A stretch of 64,000 bases of DNA from Devosia beringensis (lineage in GTDB: Bacteria; Pseudomonadota; Alphaproteobacteria; Rhizobiales; Devosiaceae), in contig NZ_CP045422.1 in assembly GCF_014926585.1 (NCBI RefSeq), positions 2,758,001 to 2,822,000 of the forward strand, given 5' to 3'. Positions 57,104 to 64,000 of the stretch are shown piece after piece. Made by a program: the position numbers and the translations under genes. Every line of letters starts with the position of its first letter. Within the stretch, counting starts at the first letter, position 1. The notes beneath the pieces were generated by a model that saw nothing but the letters and a program-made list of their open reading frames with translations, was not told the origin of the DNA and did no database searches.

Positions 57104-58143
57104 GCCCCCGCCAGCGCCTTGTCGACGGCTGGCTTGACGACGGTGCCATAGAGCTCGATGGCCTTCATGACCTTGTCATGCGGCAGCGTGCCGACGCTGA
57201 GCTGCAGGCCGAAGCGGTCATGCTTGAACCATTCGTGCTGGCGCAGGATCTTGTCGATGATCTCCTGCGGCGAGCCCATGAAATAGGCGCCCTCGGGCGT
57301 GGTGGCGGCGTCGAACTGGCCGCGCGTCGTGGGGGGCCAGCCGCGTTCCTTGCCGATGCGGTTCATGGCTTCGCTATGGGCGGGATAGGCCCAGTCGCGG
57401 GCATCCTGGCTGTCGGCGGCGATAAAGCCATGCGAGCTGATGCCGACGGGGAGCGTCTTGAGGTCGCGGCCCACCTTGGTGGCTGTTTCGCGGTAGAAGT
57501 CGACCAGGGGGGCGAATTGGCGCGGCTGGCCGCCAATGATGGCGATCATCAGGGGCAGGCCATGAAAGGCCGCGCGGGCCACCGAATTGGGGGTGCCGCC
57601 CACGGCGATCCAGAGCGGGATCGGGTCCTGTACCGGCGCCGGATAGACCGCGATGCCCGGAATGGGCCTGGTATGTTCGCCGCCTTCCCAGGTCACCTTG
57701 CCTCCCTCACGCAGCTTGAGCAGCATGTCGAGCTTTTCCTCGAACAGGCTGTCATAGTCGTTCAAATCCAGCCCGAAGAGCGGAAAGCTTTCGATGAAGG
57801 AGCCACGGCCCGCCATGATCTCGGCGCGACCATTGCTCAGCAGGTCGAGGGTGGCGAACTGCTGCCAGACGCGGATCGGGTCTTCCGAGCTCAGCACCGT
57901 GACGGCGGTCGACAGACGAATGGATTTGGTGCGTGCCGCTGCGGCGGCCAGGATGGTCACGGGCGCAGAGGCGACGAAGTCGGGCCGGTGGTGCTCACCC
58001 AGGCCATAGAAGTCCAGGCCGAGCTGATCGGCCAGCTCGATCTCCTCGAGCAGATCGCGCAGCCGCTCGGCGGGGCTCTGCAGGGCGCCGCCGTTGAGCG
58101 GATCGGGGGTGTTTTCCGCGAAGGAGTAAAGTCCGAGTTCCAT
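57100..58143 (-). CDS. LLM-class flavin-dependent oxidoreductase (luciferase-like)
   Basis: A 347-residue TIM-barrel flavin oxidoreductase of the bacterial luciferase family. It has [10 protein letters not shown] at the start, G-L-G-E-H-H-R-P-D, and [17 protein letters not shown] as the cofactor strands. Such enzymes use FMNH2 or F420; FMN is likely here. The substrate is unknown. The stop overlaps queF's stop by four bases in convergent orientation. AGGAG precedes the ATG. Confidence 0.9.
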   Translation of the reverse strand: MELGLYSFAENTPDPLNGGALQSPAERLRDLLEEIELADQLGLDFYGLGEHHRPDFVASAPVTILAAAAARTKSIRLSTAVTVLSSEDPIRVWQQFATLDLLSNGRAEIMAGRGSFIESFPLFGLDLNDYDSLFEEKLDMLLKLREGGKVTWEGGEHTRPIPGIAVYPAPVQDPIPLWIAVGGTPNSVARAAFHGLPLMIAIIGGQPRQFAPLVDFYRETATKVGRDLKTLPVGISSHGFIAADSQDARDWAYPAHSEAMNRIGKERGWPPTTRGQFDAATTPEGAYFMGSPQEIIDKILRQHEWFKHDRFGLQLSVGTLPHDKVMKAIELYGTVVKPAVDKALAGA

Positions 58144-58213
58144 CTGGGTCGCTCCTGGTTGGGTGACAGATGGACCGGGTGCGACCGTGGATCAAGAAAG
58201 CACATTGGTGTAA

Positions 58214-58236
58214 CCGCGCGCCAGACCGGCGCGCGG
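58214..58236 (-). terminator. Strong hairpin after the DUF533 gene
   Basis: CCGCGCGCC (58214-58222) and GGCGCGCGG (58228-58236) form a perfect 9-bp stem with an AGACC loop, 12 bases past the stop of the DUF533 gene. Only a weak T-tract follows on the minus strand, so efficiency is uncertain. Confidence 0.45.
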
Positions 58237-58247
58237 CAGGGGTGGGC

Positions 58248-58943
58248 TCAGACGTTGCTGGCCGATGGGGTATAGGCGAAGGGGGCTGGCGGCGCTTGTG
58301 CGGGCTCGGGCGCCTTTTCGCCGGCGGCCTTGTGAATCTCGCCGACCAAAGCCGGGTCAAGCTTGAGCTTGCTGGCCAAGGCATCGAGATAGGCGCGCTC
58401 GGCGGCGGTATCGGCCGAGATGGCGACCAGCGAGGCGGCGTAGATTTCGGTGGCATGCTCAGGCGTATCGGCGCGGGCGACAACGGCATTGATGTCGAGG
58501 GGCGAGGAGAGTTCGTCGAAGACCCAGGCCTTTTCTTCGGACGACAGGTTCATCGATTTGAGCTTGCCGAAAATGGCGTCCTTTTCGTCGGCATCGATGC
58601 GGCCATCGGCCTTGGCGGCGGCGATCATGGCGCGCACCAGGGTCTTGCCAAGTTCTTCCTGAGCCGCGGTGTCGCTGGCGGCGGGAATGAAGGCATCGCG
58701 CGCCGGTGCAGGAGCGCTGGCAGGCGCACCCTGCTGGTTATTCTGATAATTCTGCCAGGCATTGTAGGCGAGGCCGCCAACGGCCGCCACGGCGCCGATC
58801 TTGACGGCATTGCCGGCCAGCTTGCCCAGGCCGCCACCGCTCAGCAGCATGCCGGCAGCCATGCCGGCTGCGCCGGTCATGGCGGTGCGCTGGGTATTGG
58901 GGTCGGTCTGGAGGGCTTTGAGGATCTGGTCGATGTTGAACAT
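58248..58943 (-). CDS. DUF533 / YebE-like inner-membrane protein with TerB-like domain
   Basis: A 231-residue protein. The N-terminal half has hydrophobic G-G-L-G-K-L-A-G-N-A and A-V-G-G-L-A-Y-N-A segments (about 25-60). A Pro/Ala linker (70-90) and a C-terminal TerB-like helical domain (about 95-205) follow, with A-M-I-A-A-A-K-A-D-G-R-I-D-A-D-E and the acidic D-E-K pattern. This is the DUF533/YebE layout. A sensing or metal-binding role has been proposed for TerB-like domains. GGGAG precedes the ATG. Confidence 0.88.
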   Translation of the reverse strand: MFNIDQILKALQTDPNTQRTAMTGAAGMAAGMLLSGGGLGKLAGNAVKIGAVAAVGGLAYNAWQNYQNNQQGAPASAPAPARDAFIPAASDTAAQEELGKTLVRAMIAAAKADGRIDADEKDAIFGKLKSMNLSSEEKAWVFDELSSPLDINAVVARADTPEHATEIYAASLVAISADTAAERAYLDALASKLKLDPALVGEIHKAAGEKAPEPAQAPPAPFAYTPSASNV

Positions 58944-59041
58944 GGGGGCTCCCTTGGTAGTTGGCCCGGAGATGGTGCTTCAACGCGACCTGCGCAAGAT
59001 GGTCGGCGGGCGAGGATGTCGCAGGGGTCAGACAAACAGAA

Positions 59042-59065
59042 GACCCCGGTGGGGCGACCGGGGCC
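59042..59065 (-). terminator. Hairpin terminator after the Pro/Ala-rich membrane protein gene
   Basis: GACCCCGGT (59042-59050) and ACCGGGGCC (59057-59065) form a stem of eight pairs with a GGGGCG loop. On the minus strand it is followed by TTCTGTTTGTC. It probably ends the 59112-59492 transcript. Confidence 0.55.
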
Positions 59066-59111
59066 TTCCTCTTTGTCTCGGCGGGGGGGCCGAGACATCG
59101 TTGCGGCAAGG

Positions 59112-59492
59112 TTACTGAGCGGGAACAGCGGGAGTGGCTGCGGGTGCATCAGTGGTTGTGCCGGTAGCTGGGGCCGTTGCGGGCGCTGCTGGGGCAGGCT
59201 CAGTCACCGGGGCGGCATCCGTCATGGGCGCAGGGGCAGCAGGTGCTGCTGGCGCTTCAGTCATGGGCGCAGGCGCAACGGCAGGATCAGCCGGTGCTTC
59301 AACCGCTGGCGCCGTATTGCCGTCAACAGCGGTGCTTGGGCCCGAATTGGCCGAGAAGACGAGATAGCCGATGGCCAGCAGGGCCAGGACAACGATGATG
59401 CCGACGAACCAGCCCGTGCCATTGCTTTCGCGCGTATAGACGGTGCGGTTGCCATCCTTGGAATAGACGGTGTCACGTTCTTGGGTAGCCAT
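59112..59492 (-). CDS. Membrane-anchored Pro/Ala-rich hypothetical protein
   Basis: A 126-residue protein with a short charged N-terminus (E-R-D-T-V-Y-S-K-D-G-N), one membrane helix (about 28-48, V-G-I-I-V-V-L-A-L-L-A-I-G-Y-L) and then an 80-residue low-complexity tail of A-P, T and M-T. The tail resembles that of the OmpA protein upstream in composition. Start ATG with AGGATCAC near it. Function unknown; it could span or line the periplasm. Confidence 0.78.
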   Translation of the reverse strand: MATQERDTVYSKDGNRTVYTRESNGTGWFVGIIVVLALLAIGYLVFSANSGPSTAVDGNTAPAVEAPADPAVAPAPMTEAPAAPAAPAPMTDAAPVTEPAPAAPATAPATGTTTDAPAATPAVPAQ

Positions 59493-59726
59493 GATGTGAT
59501 CCTGTGTTGGAAACCTATGGCAGAAGAACGCGGGGTGTTTGCTTTTGTTCCGATGTTAGTTCAAGCCGGTCGCGAAATATTTACCGACAAGATACAGCTA
59601 TATAATCAATGGCTTACAGAATTTCCGCGACACCTTGAGGCGAACCGGGGACGCGACGGTGGTGCCGATTTGCCGCGGTTCTGCCACCTTTGCTGCCGGT
59701 GCCGGCACGATGGAGCCCGGAACGAC

Positions 59727-59751
59727 AAAAGGCCGGGCACTGGGCCCGGCC
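59727..59751 (-). terminator. Intrinsic terminator of the ompA-like gene
   Basis: GGCCGGGC (59731-59738) and GCCCGGCC (59744-59751) are perfect arms around an ACTGG loop, 25 bases after the stop. On the minus strand TTTT (complement of 59727-59730) follows. Confidence 0.85.
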
Positions 59752-59776
59752 TCCTGAGGCTCGATCGTGGTCGCGA

Positions 59777-62041
59777 TTACTGACCGGCGACGGTGATCAG
59801 CGGCGTGATGCGGCGGATAGTGACCCGACGGTTCTCGCGTTCGCCCGCTTCGGTGCGGATCTTGAGATAGCGCTCGCCATAACCCTGGGTGGCCAGGTTT
59901 TCCGGCGGCACGCCGTAGAAGTCGGTGAGCAGGCGCGCAACGGTGGCGGCACGCGAGTCCGAGAGCAGCAGGTTGGACGTGTCCGAGCCGACCGCATCGG
60001 TGTGCCCTTCGATGAGGAAGGTTTCACCAGGATTGGTCGCGAGCAGCTGCAACATGGCATTGGCCACATTGGACAGGGTGCTCACCTGGTCACGGCTGAT
60101 AGTCGCCGCACCGGTATCGAAGGTCAGGCCGCCCACTTCCAGCTTGCGCACGCTGTCGCGGACACGAGCCGACCGCTTGACCTCGTCGATGGAGTAGAGG
60201 CGAGCGACCTGTTCCACCGGTGGCTGGCTGAAGAAGGTCTGGACCTGGCGTTCGTCGGCATAGGCCGCGTCGAGCACATAATCCTGCACTGGGATGTTGA
60301 GGCGCAGGGGAGGCAGATCCTGGCCCGGGTCACGCCAGGTGACGAGGTTGTCGTAATACTGCTCGTCAAAATTGGCCAAGACATATTCGCGACCGGATGG
60401 ATCGAAGCGCGAGCGACGCAGGACGTCGCCATTGCTGTTGCGCACGGTCACGATCTGGGTGCCGTCAGGACGCGTGATGGTTTCACGGGTACGGCCATTG
60501 CTCAGGTTTTCATAGAAGATCTCGTCTTCCTGGGCATTGTAGAACCGGTCCGTATCCAGGCCCACCGAATTGACGATGAGCTGGGTGCCGACCTGCAGGA
60601 TCACCTGGGTGATGAGGTCGCCACCGCTGACGCTGGCAACAGGCGCCTGTTCAATAACCGTCACATTGTTCTGCTGACCGATATTGTTCTGCGTATTGTT
60701 GGTGACGGTCGTGTTGTTGGTGATGTTGTTGACGTAGTTGTTGACGACGGTCTGGTTGACAGTCGTGTTTTCCGTCGCGGTCACTTCCGTGCCCTGTTCT
60801 GCGGCCAGCGAGACGGGCTCTTCGGCAGCAAAGGCGCGGATCGCGTCGGACTGGGCAGCACTATCGGACTCCGGTGGTGCAGCTTCTGCTTCAGCCGGGG
60901 CGGCTTCAACGGCCACTTCCGCATTGGCGGCGGGATCCGCTGCCGGGGTGGCATCGGAGTCCTTGGCGCTATCAAGCACAGGCGCAACCTGCTCCTGCGT
61001 CACGCCTTCAGGCAGGGTCTCGATCAGTTCGACAGGCTGGTCGGTGGGGGCAACGGGTGCCACGTCGAGCGCAGGGTCAATTGCGGGATCAACGACAGCC
61101 GGGGGGACTTCCATATTGGGGACGACCGGGAGCGACAGGCCGTACTCTGCCAGACACGCGGTGGTGTCGGTCATGCCAGCCTGGGCGCAGAGGTCGGCAA
61201 TGGACTGCTGGGCAGCGGCCATCTGAGCCTGTGCGGCAGCCGGATCGCCACCGGCCATCATGTCGGCAATGGCGGCGTTGTAAAGGTCGACCTGAACCTG
61301 CAGCTCGGCAGAGATGTCCATGGTTGGCGCTTCAACCGGCGCGACTTCGGCAGCAGGAACCTCGGGGGCGACTTCGGGAGCCACTTCAGGTGCTGGCGCG
61401 GCCTCTTCGACTGGAGCCGCTTCAGGTGCTGGGGCAGCTTCTTCAGCAGCAGGGGCCGGGGCAGCTTCTTCGGCTGCAGGAGCAGGGGCAGCCTCTTCAG
61501 CAGCAGTTGCTGCAGCGGCAGCTTCTGCATCGGCAGCAGCGCGGGCCTGGGCAGCCTGCGCTTCGCTAGCGGCCTGGGCCTCCGCGTCAGCGGCAGCCTG
61601 AGCATCGGCTGCGGCCTGAGCTTCCGCATCGGCGGCGGCCTGGGCGTCAGCGGCAGCCTGGGCGTCGGCAGCAGCCTGCGCTTCAGCGGCAGCCTGGGCC
61701 TCAGCGGCAGCGGCAGCGGCCTCTGCATCCGCATCTGGTGCGGGCGCTTCTACCGGCGCGGCCTCAGGGGCCGGGGCGGCTTCGGGAGCGGGAGCAGCTT
61801 CTGGTGCCGGCGCGGAGATCGCTGCAATGCACTCGTCAATGCTGGCATAGCCGGCGACGATGCACAGTTCGGTCAGCGTGCCCTGGGCGGCCTCGAGGGC
61901 GGCAGCGTCACCGGATGCCTGGGCAGCGGCGTAGGCCTGGTAGGCGGCCACGAGGTTGCCGTCCTGAGCGCGGACAGACAGCGGGAGCATGGCCATCAGG
62001 CCGATGCTGGTACCAGTAAGGAGCCAGTTTCTAAGGCGCAT
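59777..62041 (-). CDS. OmpA-family outer-membrane/peptidoglycan-binding protein with Ala/Pro-rich region
   Basis: A 754-residue exported protein. Signal peptide about 1-25 (ends V-R-A-Q). Res. 78-240 are low-complexity: an Ala-rich repeat with A-D-A-Q/E units (104-182) and an A-P-A-P-E stretch (183-240). Next comes an Asn/Thr-rich segment (424-460), then a domain of about 180 residues, and a C-terminal OmpA domain (about 640-745) with I-E-G-H-T-D-A-V-G and S-R-A-A-T-V-A-R, which holds peptidoglycan. The layout is common in Rhizobiales. AGGA precedes the ATG. It may tether the envelope or bind externally through the middle part. Confidence 0.9.
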   Translation of the reverse strand: MRLRNWLLTGTSIGLMAMLPLSVRAQDGNLVAAYQAYAAAQASGDAAALEAAQGTLTELCIVAGYASIDECIAAISAPAPEAAPAPEAAPAPEAAPVEAPAPDADAEAAAAAAEAQAAAEAQAAADAQAAADAQAAADAEAQAAADAQAAADAEAQAASEAQAAQARAAADAEAAAAATAAEEAAPAPAAEEAAPAPAAEEAAPAPEAAPVEEAAPAPEVAPEVAPEVPAAEVAPVEAPTMDISAELQVQVDLYNAAIADMMAGGDPAAAQAQMAAAQQSIADLCAQAGMTDTTACLAEYGLSLPVVPNMEVPPAVVDPAIDPALDVAPVAPTDQPVELIETLPEGVTQEQVAPVLDSAKDSDATPAADPAANAEVAVEAAPAEAEAAPPESDSAAQSDAIRAFAAEEPVSLAAEQGTEVTATENTTVNQTVVNNYVNNITNNTTVTNNTQNNIGQQNNVTVIEQAPVASVSGGDLITQVILQVGTQLIVNSVGLDTDRFYNAQEDEIFYENLSNGRTRETITRPDGTQIVTVRNSNGDVLRRSRFDPSGREYVLANFDEQYYDNLVTWRDPGQDLPPLRLNIPVQDYVLDAAYADERQVQTFFSQPPVEQVARLYSIDEVKRSARVRDSVRKLEVGGLTFDTGAATISRDQVSTLSNVANAMLQLLATNPGETFLIEGHTDAVGSDTSNLLLSDSRAATVARLLTDFYGVPPENLATQGYGERYLKIRTEAGERENRRVTIRRITPLITVAGQ
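61322..61810 (-). repeat. Low-complexity repeat inside the ompA-like gene
   Basis: About 160 codons of degenerate Ala-Gln-Ala-Ala-Asp and Ala-Pro-Glu units (res. 78-240 of the protein). The DNA repeats are imperfect (GCC/GCA/GCG variants), so slippage may change the length between strains. Confidence 0.8.
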
Positions 62042-62291
62042 TGTTTTTCCTTCATACGATGGGCGATTGGGCCAAGCATCGCGGCAGCACCCTGAACGCA
62101 GTCTGAACAGGTCTGAGGTGCCGTGATGTAGTGTGAAATCCCCGCAAGCCCAGAACGTCTGGGCCGGGGCATGGTTCCCACGCCTCCCCGTGCATCACTG
62201 GCAGCCCGATGATGGCGCGAATGGGGCAACTGGACGGATTGGCAGGGGACTGCGCTAGTGGGGCAGCGATTCCCCATGCTAGGCCCGACAT

Positions 62292-62714
62292 ATGCAACAA
62301 GCGATCGAAACCCTTTCCGTTTCCACCCAGGGGCAGGGGCTTTACGAGTTCACCGCCGCGGTGGAAAAGTTCGTGGCCAATGCCGATGTCGCGACGGGTC
62401 TGCTGACGGTGTTTGTCCGGCATACGTCGTGCTCGCTGCTGATCCAGGAAAATGCCGATGACGACGTCAAGACCGACCTCGAAGGCTTCTTTGCCCGGCT
62501 GGTGCCCGAGGGCATGGACTGGCTGGTGCATACCACCGAGGGGCCTGATGACATGCCTGGCCATATCAAGGCGGCGCTGACGCAGACCTCGATCGGCATT
62601 CCGATCAGCGAGGGCGTGCCGGTATTCGGCACCTGGCAGGGCATCTATCTTTACGAGCACCGCAGCCGGCCGCATCGCCGCGACGTGGTGCTGCATCTGA
62701 TTGGAGACAGGTAG
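62292..62714 (+). CDS. YjbQ family protein (UPF0047)
   Basis: A 140-residue YjbQ-family protein. Visible: V-R-H-T-S-C-S-L-L-I-Q-E-N-A-D near residue 45, and the I-P-I-S-E-G-V-P-V-F-G-T-W-Q-G-I-Y-L-Y-E-H-R motif with its conserved H. Overexpressed homologues show weak thiamine-phosphate synthase activity, so a link to thiamin has been proposed but not settled. The ribosome site is weak. The stop overlaps the next gene by one base (TAGTG). Confidence 0.93.
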   Translation: MQQAIETLSVSTQGQGLYEFTAAVEKFVANADVATGLLTVFVRHTSCSLLIQENADDDVKTDLEGFFARLVPEGMDWLVHTTEGPDDMPGHIKAALTQTSIGIPISEGVPVFGTWQGIYLYEHRSRPHRRDVVLHLIGDR

Positions 62715-63538
62715 TGGACCTCATTGCGCAATACTGGCCCTTCGTGGCCGGGCTGATGGTGACTGGCGTGGTGTCGGGGATCGCGGCGGGCCTGCTGGGC
62801 ATTGGCGGCGGGGCGATCATCGTGCCGGCTTTGGGCACGGCGCTGTCGGTGATGGGCTATGATTCCGATGTGGTCCAGCATGTGGCGGTGGGCACGTCGC
62901 TGGCCATCATCATTCCGACCGGGATTGTCAGCGCACGATCGCACTACAAGCGCGGGGCGCTCGACGTGGCGACGCTGCGCCTGTGGGTGCCGTTCATCGT
63001 GGCGGGCACCTTTATCGGCGGCCTCGTGGCGGGGTTCTTCTCCGGCGATGTGCTGCGCGTGGTGTTTGCGGTGATGGCGTTCTTGATTGCCGCCAATATC
63101 GTTTTCGGCTTCCAGACCAAGGTGATGGGGCATCTGCACGGATCGGCCGTGACGCACCGGATCTCGGCCAGCGTGGTGGGCTTCATCTCGGCGCTGATGG
63201 GTATCGGGGGCGGCTCGCTGAGCGTGCCGACGCTGGTGGCGTTTGGCGCCAGCATGCATGCAGCGGTGGGCACCTCGGCGGCCATCGGGGTGGCCATCGC
63301 GGTGTCGGGAACGCTGGGCTTTGTGCTGTCGGGCTGGGGCGTGGCGGGGCTGCCGCCGCTGAGCCTGGGTTATGTCAACCTGGTGGCACTGGCCCTGGTG
63401 GCCGTGCTGGCGGCGCTCTGTGCTCCGCTTGGCGCGGCACTGGCACACCGGCTGAACCAGCAGACGCTGAAATATGTGTTCGCCGGATTTCTGGTGCTGG
63501 TCGGGCTCAACATGGTCTGGAAAGTGCTGGCCGGCTGA
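62714..63538 (+). CDS. TauE/SafE-family permease (sulfite/sulfonate exporter type)
   Basis: A 274-residue membrane protein with about eight helices in two homologous halves. The first has G-I-A-A-G-L-L-G-I-G-G-G-A-I-I-V-P-A and the second S-A-L-M-G-I-G-G-G-S-L-S-V-P-T, the double family signature. The start is GTG overlapping the yjbQ stop, so the two are coupled. Family members export sulfite, sulfoacetate or other organic anions; the substrate here is not predictable. Confidence 0.92.
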   Translation: MDLIAQYWPFVAGLMVTGVVSGIAAGLLGIGGGAIIVPALGTALSVMGYDSDVVQHVAVGTSLAIIIPTGIVSARSHYKRGALDVATLRLWVPFIVAGTFIGGLVAGFFSGDVLRVVFAVMAFLIAANIVFGFQTKVMGHLHGSAVTHRISASVVGFISALMGIGGGSLSVPTLVAFGASMHAAVGTSAAIGVAIAVSGTLGFVLSGWGVAGLPPLSLGYVNLVALALVAVLAALCAPLGAALAHRLNQQTLKYVFAGFLVLVGLNMVWKVLAG

Positions 63539-63546
63539 AGAGGGTT

Positions 63547-63609
63547 GGTGGGGACGGTTGACTACGGCATACCGTCCGTCCCCACCGCCCAAGCCCCCTC
63601 AATGAGGGG
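63547..63609. repeat. Two inverted repeats between the TauE-like gene and the SIMPL gene
   Basis: GGTGGGGACGG (63547-63557) is the perfect complement of 63576-63586, and CCCCTC/GAGGGG (63595-63600, 63604-63609) forms a second short stem. They separate convergent genes but have no T-run, so factor-dependent termination or RNA stabilisation is more likely than intrinsic termination. Confidence 0.5.
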
Positions 63610-63620
63610 TATTGGAACGT

Positions 63621-64000
63621 TTATTTCTTGTCGTCAGCCAGTTCCCACTGCACGCTGACATTGATGGCAAAGCTCAATTCGCCCGCTTCGACCGGCACCT
63701 TGGCGCTGTCTGCCATCTCGGCTCGAGCATACATGGGGTAGGGCTGGGGATCATTGAAGCCCTGCGTCTCGGAAATCGACACGATCTCATCGAGCGCGCT
63801 GCCGGCGGCGGTGGCATAGAGCTCGGCCTTGGCCTGGGCATCGGCAAAGGCGGCCTCGCGGGCCTTGTTGAGAAGCTCGCTCGGATCGGCCACCGAGAAG
63901 CTGACGCCGTTGACGGTATTGGCGCCGACGGTCACCGACTTGTCGAGGATGGTGCCGAGTTCTTCGAGCTGGCGCACCTTGACGGTAACGGTGTTGCTGA
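63621..64000 (-). CDS. SIMPL-domain (DUF541) protein, 3' part only
   Basis: The visible 125 or so residues (start lies beyond the window edge) match the SIMPL/DUF541 family: G-V-S-F-S-V-A-D-P, the K-A-R-E-A-A-F-A-D-A-Q-A-K-A-E signature, V-S-I-S-E-T-Q-G and a closing I-N-V-S-V-Q-W-E-L. Members are periplasmic or outer-membrane and often linked to oxidative stress. The reading frame continues upstream through base 64000, so a longer N-terminus with signal peptide is expected outside the window. Confidence 0.88.
   Translation of the reverse strand, partial: SNTVTVKVRQLEELGTILDKSVTVGANTVNGVSFSVADPSELLNKAREAAFADAQAKAELYATAAGSALDEIVSISETQGFNDPQPYPMYARAEMADSAKVPVEAGELSFAINVSVQWELADDKK

Noticed and set aside
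59517..59780. Plus-strand frame starting in the AT-richer gap before the OmpA gene
   Set aside because: It passes through the OmpA terminator and overlaps its end. The AT-rich stretch is better read as the promoter of the Pro/Ala-rich protein gene.
61322..61810. A CRISPR or tandem-repeat array in the OmpA gene
   Set aside because: The repeats are degenerate codon repeats without regular spacers; the coding frame is maintained throughout.
59690..62095. An 801-codon plus-strand frame opposite the OmpA gene, very rich in Gly, Ser and Cys
   Set aside because: Its odd composition is the complement of the Ala/Pro-rich repeat; OmpA motifs, signal peptide, ribosome site and terminator are on the minus strand.

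Overview
The window looks like a chromosomal segment of an alphaproteobacterium of the order Hyphomicrobiales (Rhizobiales), most likely Devosia or a close relative. This rests on high GC, alphaproteobacterial gene orders (lgt-midA-yfiH-prs-rplY-pth-ychF and carA / yqeY / dnaG-rpoD), an OmpA protein of the rhizobial Ala/Pro-rich type, and an alpha-galactoside locus like agp of Sinorhizobium. No rRNA, tRNA, CRISPR array, phage or insertion sequence was recognised. The genus is inferred from content, not from a search.

Layout. 1-9.1 kb: an alpha-galactoside locus with the end of one GH4 glycosidase, a complete melA-like GH4 enzyme, a peptide-type ABC transporter (binding protein, two permeases, fused double ATPase) and a divergent AraC regulator. 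9.1-20 kb: the housekeeping cluster ychF, pth, rplY, prs, yfiH, midA-like and lgt on the minus strand. It is interrupted by a PQQ-type sugar dehydrogenase and by an ECF42-type sigma factor operon with three YCII/DGPF proteins. 20-25.5 kb: UbiK-like protein, phosphoesterase, YbjN-proC, cspA, a TPR-methyltransferase and threonine aldolase. 25.5-28.8 kb: carB.

29.2-35.4 kb: a block of sensing and motility genes, with a membrane GGDEF-EAL protein, two translationally coupled GltI-like binding proteins without a transporter, and motA-motB. 35.4-40.2 kb: clpS, a DUF1328 protein, an ABC exporter with an acetyltransferase, and the divergent ohr/ohrR peroxide-defence pair. 40.2-43 kb: a periplasmic RNA-scavenging pair, RNase T2 and a Tat-exported CpdB. 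43-46.7 kb: a gene-free stretch with palindromic elements, a YpfJ-type metallopeptidase, a cupin, and a glycosyltransferase that appears to join an Och1-like (GT32) and an Anp1-like (GT62) domain.

46.7-57 kb: carA, yqeY, dnaG and rpoD, with an MFS exporter, an HdeD protein and a small unknown inserted between yqeY and dnaG. After rpoD come a DUF4160-DUF2442-DUF2442 trio, a HlyU-family protein, a small unknown and queF. 57-64 kb: a luciferase-like oxidoreductase, a DUF533 protein, a small anchored Pro/Ala-rich protein, a large OmpA protein, YjbQ, a TauE-family permease and the 3' part of a SIMPL-domain gene cut by the window end.

The regions most worth following up are the GGDEF-EAL / binding-protein / mot block, the RNase T2-CpdB pair, the Och1-Anp1 fusion, the ECF42 insertion with its candidate promoter, and the DUF4160/DUF2442 trio. 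Most of the rest is ordinary alphaproteobacterial housekeeping.
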